Source of the DNA: Pseudomonadota bacterium
GTDB lineage: Bacteria; Pseudomonadota; Gammaproteobacteria; Steroidobacterales; Steroidobacteraceae
Direction: 5' to 3'
Assembly: GCA_021785405.1 (NCBI GenBank)
Contig: JAJYFF010000009.1
Span: forward strand, 1 to 60,622
Length of the DNA: 60,622 nucleotides
The notes under the pieces were generated by a model, which was not told the origin of the DNA, did no database searches, and worked only from the letters and a program-made list of their open reading frames with translations. The position numbers and the translations under genes are program-made. This document shows positions 55,619-60,622 of the stretch, piece after piece; the stretch's first letter is position 1; every line of letters begins with the position of its first letter.

Positions 55619-56727
55619 GCACCGACCAGCGCGCCGACACCGTAGGTCACCGCCGCCGCCGCCGCGCCGAGCAACAACTGCCGCGCCGCGGAGTAGGCGG
55701 CGGAACGTCCGTTGAACAGCGAGGCCAGTGCGCCCATCACCCCGAGGGCGGCGCCGCTCGCGGCGATGCTCGACAGGATCGCGGGCCGGCCGTGCAGGAC
55801 CGTCAGGGGCAGCACGGGCACCAGCGCCCCGAGCGCGAACAGTCCGAAGGACACCCCGGCGGCGGACCAGGGATTGCCGCCGAGTTCATCGGGGTCGATG
55901 CCAAGCTCTTCGCGGGCGAGCGTGTCGAGCGCGGCCGGACCGCTCTGCATGATTTGCGCGGCAATGCGTTGAGCGTCGGCCTTGCCCAGCCCCTTGGCCT
56001 GATAGATCAACGCGAGTTCGTGCTGCTCCGCCTCGGGCGTCTGCTCGATTTCCTCACGTTCCTTCGCGAGTTGCGTCTTCGCGAGATCCTGGGCGTTGCT
56101 CACCGACAACCATTCGCCGAGCGCCATCGAGCAAGCGCCCGCGATCAGCCCCGCGAGACCCGACAGCAGCATCGTGCGCGGCGCGGTTCCGGCGCCCGCG
56201 ACGCCCATCATCAAGCAGAAGTTCGACACGAGGCCGTCGTTCGCTCCGAGGACGGCCGCGCGCAGATTGTTGCCCGACATGCCACGGTGCCAGGGCTCGG
56301 CGCGACCGATTTGCATGCCGGGCCGCCATTCCGATCCGGAGGCGGCGGCGATCACCGCCGCGTGGCCTCGTTCCTCGGCCGCGAGCGGCGCCGCGTCCGA
56401 TTGCCCCGCGTATTTGTCTCGATCCGCGAACTCGGCCGCCGCGACCGTCGGCAGCACGAACCCGGGTCCGAAGAACCGCGCCAAGCGACCAAGTATCCGG
56501 GTTCGCAAGCTTGGTTGGAACGCTTGCGGAACGGCCCCGGCATCGACGAGCTTGCGCCGCCAGACCTCGGCGTGCGCCGCTTCGGCTTGCGCCAGCTGCT
56601 CGAACAGATCCTTGCGCAGGGGATCTCGCTCGGACGCCGCGAGCGCCGCGTAAAGCGCCGCTCCATCGAGTTCATCCCGCAGATTCTTCGCGTAACGGAC
56701 GACGTCGCTGGACGACTCGGCGGCCAT
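55606..56727 (-). CDS. Membrane-bound ferritin / VIT1-type iron exporter (MbfA-like)
   Basis: A 373-residue fusion of an N-terminal ferritin/erythrin-like domain (YAKNLRDELDGAALYAALAA, QAEAAHAEVWRRKL, LAAEERGHAAVIAAA, with ExxH iron motifs) and a C-terminal CCC1/VIT1 membrane domain (AAVLGANDGLVSNFCLMMGVAG, IAGACSMALGEWLSVSNAQD). Such proteins export iron and protect against iron and peroxide. Start ATG 56727 is preferred; the longer frame to 56799 adds unrelated residues. Regulation by Irr/Fur-like factors is usual but no site is obvious. Confidence 0.85.
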   Translation of the reverse strand: MAAESSSDVVRYAKNLRDELDGAALYAALAASERDPLRKDLFEQLAQAEAAHAEVWRRKLVDAGAVPQAFQPSLRTRILGRLARFFGPGFVLPTVAAAEFADRDKYAGQSDAAPLAAEERGHAAVIAAASGSEWRPGMQIGRAEPWHRGMSGNNLRAAVLGANDGLVSNFCLMMGVAGAGTAPRTMLLSGLAGLIAGACSMALGEWLSVSNAQDLAKTQLAKEREEIEQTPEAEQHELALIYQAKGLGKADAQRIAAQIMQSGPAALDTLAREELGIDPDELGGNPWSAAGVSFGLFALGALVPVLPLTVLHGRPAILSSIAASGAALGVMGALASLFNGRSAAYSAARQLLLGAAAAAVTYGVGALVGASLR

Positions 56728-56832
56728 GCGCACACCAATACGGTAAGCGTCGCGAATTGTCCAGGACGGGGCGGGGCACGCGCCGAACCTCGCGGCCATC
56801 CGCCGCCGCGGATCATCTCGGGGTGATTCGGC

Positions 56833-57156
56833 TCAGTCTCGGCGCCAGCGTCCCCCGACCAATCTCCAACCGTAGCGAGTGTGCACCCACCGTCTCGGTA
56901 CCCAATGAAAGCCCGGCCGCGGCGGCGCCCAACGGCCGCGCACCCAGACGTAGCCCCGCGGCGCCCAACGCCAATAACCCGCGATCCAGAAATAACCCGG
57001 GTAGGGCGGCGTCCCGTACACCTCGACGCGCGGCGCCGGAGGTGCGACCCACACCGCGCCCGCCACGACATGCCGCGGCGGCGCGACGACGCACGCCGAA
57101 AGCGCCAGCAACGACCCCAACGCGAGAAGCGCCATCGCCGTCCGTGAATTCGCCAT
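56833..57156 (-). CDS. YXWGXW-repeat lipoprotein
   Basis: A 107-residue protein with a lipobox signal (MALLALGSLLALSAC) and a mature part made of repeated aromatic/arginine motifs such as YFWIAGYWRWAPRGYVWVRG and FHWVPRRWV. The repeat pattern is that of YXWGXW-repeat (BcpO-related) small envelope proteins of Proteobacteria. The lipid anchor and short basic tail suggest the periplasm/outer membrane. Function unknown. Confidence 0.8.
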   Translation of the reverse strand: MANSRTAMALLALGSLLALSACVVAPPRHVVAGAVWVAPPAPRVEVYGTPPYPGYFWIAGYWRWAPRGYVWVRGRWAPPRPGFHWVPRRWVHTRYGWRLVGGRWRRD

Positions 57157-57255
57157 GCAGGCCTCCGTTCGAATGTCCGATGGTCGGAGAGAACGCGCGG
57201 CGGCGCGAGCGGTTGACCGGGTAACGCCGGACCGCGACCCGGACGGGGTGCGAGG

Positions 57256-57882
57256 TCAACCGCCGCGGGGCGCGAGGAGGATCGCGACGCCGACGCCGAT
57301 CAGCACGCTGCCGGTGATCCGATCGTGCAGCCGGCGCCGCGCCGGAGTCGCAAGCCAGGTGCGGGCGCGGCCGGCGAGCAGCGCATACAGGACGTCGGAG
57401 CACAGCCCGAGCAGGATCATCGTCGCGCTCAGCACGAGCAGTTGCGGTCCGACGGGGCGATGCGGATCGATGAACTGCGGCAGGAACGCGAGGTAGAAGA
57501 CGATCGCCTTGGGGTTGGTCAGCGCGACCCAAAAGCCCTGGAGAAACAAGGTTCGTGAGCGCCGCCTCGCCTGCACCCAGAGCTCGATCGATCGGCCGCG
57601 GTGCGATCGCCAGATCCGGACCCCGAGCCAGATCAGGTAGACCGCACCCGCCCATCGGACGACCGCGAAGAGCGCGCTCAAGCGCGCGACGGACACCCCG
57701 ATCCCGGCGGCAGCGGCACCGAGCAAGATCGCGTTGCCGATGCCGGCCCCGACCGCGGTCGTGACCCCCGCGCCGGCACCCTCGCTCAACGCGTTCGCGA
57801 CGATCATCGAAACGATCGGACCGGGCACCGCGATCAGGATCGCGATCGTCACGCAGAATGCCAGATAGAGCTGCAGGTTCAT
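57256..57882 (-). CDS. LysE-family amino-acid exporter
   Basis: A 208-residue membrane protein with six hydrophobic segments. IAVPGPIVSMIVANALSEGA and LGVRIWRS are RhtB/LysE blocks; TNPKAIVFYLAFLPQFID is the family signature in the middle. It exports amino acids or small metabolites such as homoserine or threonine. Start ATG 57882. It stands alone with no regulator adjacent. Confidence 0.88.
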   Translation of the reverse strand: MNLQLYLAFCVTIAILIAVPGPIVSMIVANALSEGAGAGVTTAVGAGIGNAILLGAAAAGIGVSVARLSALFAVVRWAGAVYLIWLGVRIWRSHRGRSIELWVQARRRSRTLFLQGFWVALTNPKAIVFYLAFLPQFIDPHRPVGPQLLVLSATMILLGLCSDVLYALLAGRARTWLATPARRRLHDRITGSVLIGVGVAILLAPRGG

Positions 57883-57963
57883 CGCGGTCCCCCTCGACCC
57901 GCTCCGATGCGAGCATATCGGTTCTCGCGGTCCCGAACGCATTCGAGTAGGCTTGCCCCTCTT

Positions 57964-59394
57964 ATGATGGCCAGCCGCGGTAGCGCGCCCATCGCCTTCG
58001 TCGCGGCGTTGGGCGGATTCCTGTTGGGCTTCGACGCGACCGTGATCGCGGGCACGCTGCCCTTCCTTCGGCACTATTATTCCGGGCTCGGTACCGGCGC
58101 CGGTGACTTCAAGCTCGGCATCGCGATCAGCTGTCTCGAGTGGGGGGCGATGATCGGCAACTTGAGCGCCGGCAAACTCGCCGACCGACACGGTCGTCGC
58201 ACGATCTTGCAGGTCACGGCGGCGCTGTTCTTGGCCTCCTCGATCCTGGCGGCGACCTCGGTCACTTATTCCACGTTCATCGCTGCCCGGATCATCGGGG
58301 GTCTCGGGGTCGGCATTGCGATTCTCGTCGCACCGATGTACATCGCCGAGATCGCGCCGCCGAGTCGCCGCGGCAGGCTCGTGTCCGTGAACCAGTTGAT
58401 GATCGTGATCGGCATCGCCGCCTCGTCGGTGTCCAACTGGTTGCTGTTGCCGGTCGGACCGGACAATTGGCGTTGGATGCTGGGCGTCGAAGCCGTACCG
58501 GCGATCGTATTTCTGTCGCTGCTCGCGCGGGTCCCGGAGAGCCCGAGATGGCTCCTGCTCAATGGACGCGAGGAACGAGCTCGCGAGGTCCTGCGAAGAC
58601 TCGGGGGCCCGCGGACCGACGAGCCGTACGCGTCGCTGCGCGCGGCGATCCCCTCGGCGCCGCCGCCCGGGTTCCGAGCGTTGGGCGCACGCGAGCTCCG
58701 TGGCGTGCTCGTGTTCTGCATCGGTTTGGGGGTCTTTCAGCAGGTCACGGGCATCAACGCGGTGTTCTACTACCTGCCGATCATTTTCACGAAGAGCGCC
58801 GGGAACGTCGTGGACGCGTTCTGGCAAACCGTCGTGGTCGGCGCCGTCAACGTGGTGATGACGCTCGTCGCGATGCATTTCATCGACCGCGTGGGCCGCC
58901 GGCCCCTGCTGCTGATCGGCGGCCTCGGAATGGCGGCGTCCTTGCTCACGATCAGCGCGGGATTCCGGCAGGGTTCGACCCACGCGGGGCTCGTGCTGCC
59001 GGCGGTCATCGCGTACGTGGCCGCGTTTGCGGTGTCCTTCGGCCCGATCGTGTGGGTGCTCGTGTCGGAGTTGTTCCCGAATCGGAGCCGGGCGATCGCG
59101 ATCTCCGTCGTCGGGTTCTGCAATTCCCTCTGCAGCGCGCTGGTGACGTTCCTGTTCCCCTGGCAGTTCCACCGATGGGGCGCCTCCGCGACGTTTTTCG
59201 GCTACGCAATCCTCGCGATCTCGGCTACCGTATTCGTCGCGGTCTATGCACCCGAAACGAGAGGTCGGACGTTGGAAGAAATCGAGCAATCGCTACGAGA
59301 CGGAACCTTGGCGGAGTTCGACCGGAACAAGGCGGGCTCGAACGCGCTGCGCCGGCTGAGAAGATCGGTCGACCGGACCGGGATCGACGCATGA
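57964..59394 (+). CDS. Sugar-porter-family MFS transporter
   Basis: A 476-residue 12-helix permease. Sugar-porter signatures: LGGFLLGFDATVIAGTLP, KLADRHGRRTIL, PMYIAEIAPPSRRGRLVSVN, PESPRWLLLNGREERA, QQVTGINAVFYYLPIIF, and C-terminal PETRGRTLEEIE. It likely imports a monosaccharide or polyol by proton symport. Its stop overlaps the LacI regulator by four bases, so that regulator probably senses the same sugar. Confidence 0.92.
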   Translation: MMASRGSAPIAFVAALGGFLLGFDATVIAGTLPFLRHYYSGLGTGAGDFKLGIAISCLEWGAMIGNLSAGKLADRHGRRTILQVTAALFLASSILAATSVTYSTFIAARIIGGLGVGIAILVAPMYIAEIAPPSRRGRLVSVNQLMIVIGIAASSVSNWLLLPVGPDNWRWMLGVEAVPAIVFLSLLARVPESPRWLLLNGREERAREVLRRLGGPRTDEPYASLRAAIPSAPPPGFRALGARELRGVLVFCIGLGVFQQVTGINAVFYYLPIIFTKSAGNVVDAFWQTVVVGAVNVVMTLVAMHFIDRVGRRPLLLIGGLGMAASLLTISAGFRQGSTHAGLVLPAVIAYVAAFAVSFGPIVWVLVSELFPNRSRAIAISVVGFCNSLCSALVTFLFPWQFHRWGASATFFGYAILAISATVFVAVYAPETRGRTLEEIEQSLRDGTLAEFDRNKAGSNALRRLRRSVDRTGIDA

Positions 59395-60431
59395 GATCCA
59401 AGCGCCCCTCGGGCAGCTCCCGCGGCTCGCGCTCTCGCCGGGCAGTCACGCTGCGCGTGATCGCGGACGAGGCGGGCGTCTCGCCGAGTACCGTGTCGCG
59501 CATCATCAACGGGACCGCACGAGTCAGCGATCAGTTGAAGGTCGCGGTGCAGGCGGCGATCGCCAGACACGATTTCAGACCCGATGCGGCCGCGCGCGGC
59601 CTCGCTCTCGGCCGGACGCTGACCATCGGCGTGTTGAGCCAGGCGATCGACAGCCCGTTCTATGCGGAAGGACTGCGAGGCGTCGAAACGCGGCTCCTGC
59701 AAGCCGGCTACGCGGCGCTGTTCATGAGCGGCAACTGGAATCGGAGCGACGAGGACCGGTGCCTGCGGGAATTCATCGATCGCGGCGTGGACGGCATCAT
59801 CATGTTCTCCGGCTGCCTCTCGGACTCGGCAATACGGCGATACGCGCAGCGCGTGCCGATCGTGGTCAACGGTCGCAGCCTTCGCGGCCCCCGGATCTTC
59901 AGCTTGCCGGTGAACGATCGCGAAGGCGCCCGGCTGGCGGTGCGGCACCTGATCGCATCGGGACACCGACGCATCGCATTCGTCGCGGGCGCCGAGAGCC
60001 ATCCGGACGGACTCGAGCGCCTGGCCGGCTACCGAGCCGCGCTCGCGGATGCGGCCATTGAGTTCGATGCCAACCTGGTCGCGGAGGGAAACTGGCACGA
60101 AGATGGCGGGTTTCGCGCCGTCAATCGTCTGCTCGACGAGGGGCAGCGGTTCACGGCCGTCTTCTGCGTGAACGACCAGTCCGCCCACGGCGTCTATCTC
60201 GCACTGTTTCGCCGCGGCTTGAAGATCCCGGGAGACGTCTCGGTCGTCGGTTTCGACGACCTACCGTCCTCGTCCTACATCCTGCCCCCGCTGACGAGCG
60301 TTCGACAATCCGTGCTCGAACTCGGCGAGCGATCGGCGGAGGCCATCCTGGCCATTCTCGCCGGTCGCCGCCCACGAGTCGCGCCGCCGGATATCGAACT
60401 CATCGTGCGCGAGTCCACCCGTCCGCCGTGA
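59391..60431 (+). CDS. LacI-family transcriptional repressor
   Basis: A 346-residue regulator. The N-terminal HTH (LRVIADEAGVSPSTVSRIIN) and hinge helix region (RPDAAARGLALGRT) precede a periplasmic-binding-type effector domain (IGVLSQAIDSPFYAEGLRGVE, VPIVVNGRSLR, VVGFDDLPSSSYILPPLTSV). It is in an operon with the sugar porter (ATGA overlap) and probably represses it until the sugar is present. The N-terminal basic extension RSKRPSGSSRGSRSRR is unusual. Confidence 0.93.
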   Translation: MRSKRPSGSSRGSRSRRAVTLRVIADEAGVSPSTVSRIINGTARVSDQLKVAVQAAIARHDFRPDAAARGLALGRTLTIGVLSQAIDSPFYAEGLRGVETRLLQAGYAALFMSGNWNRSDEDRCLREFIDRGVDGIIMFSGCLSDSAIRRYAQRVPIVVNGRSLRGPRIFSLPVNDREGARLAVRHLIASGHRRIAFVAGAESHPDGLERLAGYRAALADAAIEFDANLVAEGNWHEDGGFRAVNRLLDEGQRFTAVFCVNDQSAHGVYLALFRRGLKIPGDVSVVGFDDLPSSSYILPPLTSVRQSVLELGERSAEAILAILAGRRPRVAPPDIELIVRESTRPP

Positions 60432-60437
60432 GTCGCC

Positions 60438-60622
60438 TCACGGCGCGAACTGCACGCCACCGACGACGTTGATGGTCGTCGGATAGGTCGTCGGATTGCT
60501 CCCGGACAGTGCGACCGTGGTGTTGGTGTTCGACGTCAAGCCGCTCGCGGTGATCGCCGCCGTGCCACCGTCCGCCTGGAAGTCGATCTCGGTGACCGGC
60601 GAGGCGAGGATCTGCGCAACCG
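60438..60622 (-). CDS. C-terminal fragment of an uncharacterised beta-rich protein (cut by window edge)
   Basis: On the minus strand a frame enters from the window end and stops at 60438-60440. The visible 60 residues are rich in Thr, Ser, Gly and Val, for example DFQADGGTAAITASGL and ending NVVGGVQFAP, like a surface or autotransported beta-repeat protein. No family can be assigned from the fragment. It is convergent with the LacI gene. Confidence 0.5.
   Translation of the reverse strand, partial: VAQILASPVTEIDFQADGGTAAITASGLTSNTNTTVALSGSNPTTYPTTINVVGGVQFAP

Overview
The window is 60.6 kb of very GC-rich DNA with densely packed, mostly single-copy metabolic genes. A red-type (form IC) Rubisco cluster, a four-cysteine FNR, a HiPIP, SusC-free TonB-dependent receptors, a complete phenylacetate (paa) pathway and a tryptophan-tryptophylquinone amine dehydrogenase all point to a metabolically versatile Proteobacterium. 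I suspect a gamma- or betaproteobacterial environmental lineage, but cannot place it more precisely from sequence alone.

Region 1 (1-5.8 kb) is a Calvin-cycle operon, cbbL-cbbS-cbbX-cbbF(fbp)-prk, on the minus strand with a divergent cbbR. The last gene, phosphoribulokinase, is cut off after about 195 codons by the end of an IS4-type element at the window edge, so this copy of the cycle looks broken at the kinase step. Region 2 (5.8-9.3 kb) has a TonB-dependent receptor, with an apparent 1-nt frameshift between signal peptide and mature part, divergent from a GlxA/AraC regulator. Region 3 (9.4-14.4 kb) carries HiPIP, FNR, the NAD de novo genes nadA-nadB, apt and a nucleosidase. Region 4 (14.4-21.9 kb) has a molybdopterin oxidoreductase divergent from a ThDP enzyme (with a long perfect inverted repeat between them), an FtsH protease, an MFS transporter and a glutathione peroxidase.

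Region 5 (21.9-36.4 kb) is the phenylacetyl-CoA pathway: paaX divergent from paaABCDE-G-I-J-(fused hydratase/dehydrogenase)-Z-ech, then paaK and an unknown gene on the other strand. A half-site pair TGACAC-N27-GTGTCA lies exactly where a PaaX operator should be. Region 6 (36.6-40.0 kb) directly abuts it and encodes an aromatic amine dehydrogenase cluster aauB-E-D-A plus a monohaem cytochrome c. Arylethylamines such as phenylethylamine could therefore be deaminated in the periplasm and drained through paa.

Region 7 (40-54.8 kb) is an uncharacterised catabolic island: two MhpA-like FAD monooxygenases, each coupled to a tiny DUF2783-type protein, a metallo-beta-lactamase-fold protein with a degenerate metal motif, a TonB receptor overlapping a Tat-exported S33 hydrolase (CTG start), a PQQ/haem c alcohol dehydrogenase, an aldehyde dehydrogenase, a cytochrome P450 and an MFS permease. 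It reads like uptake, hydrolysis, oxidation and export of a bulky or aromatic compound, and it is the best candidate here for an undescribed system. Region 8 (54.8-60.6 kb) begins with a strikingly AT-rich island and holds a zinc-ribbon orphan, a membrane ferritin (MbfA-like), a YXWGXW lipoprotein, a LysE exporter, a sugar-porter MFS overlapping a LacI regulator, and the 3' end of an exported beta-rich protein.
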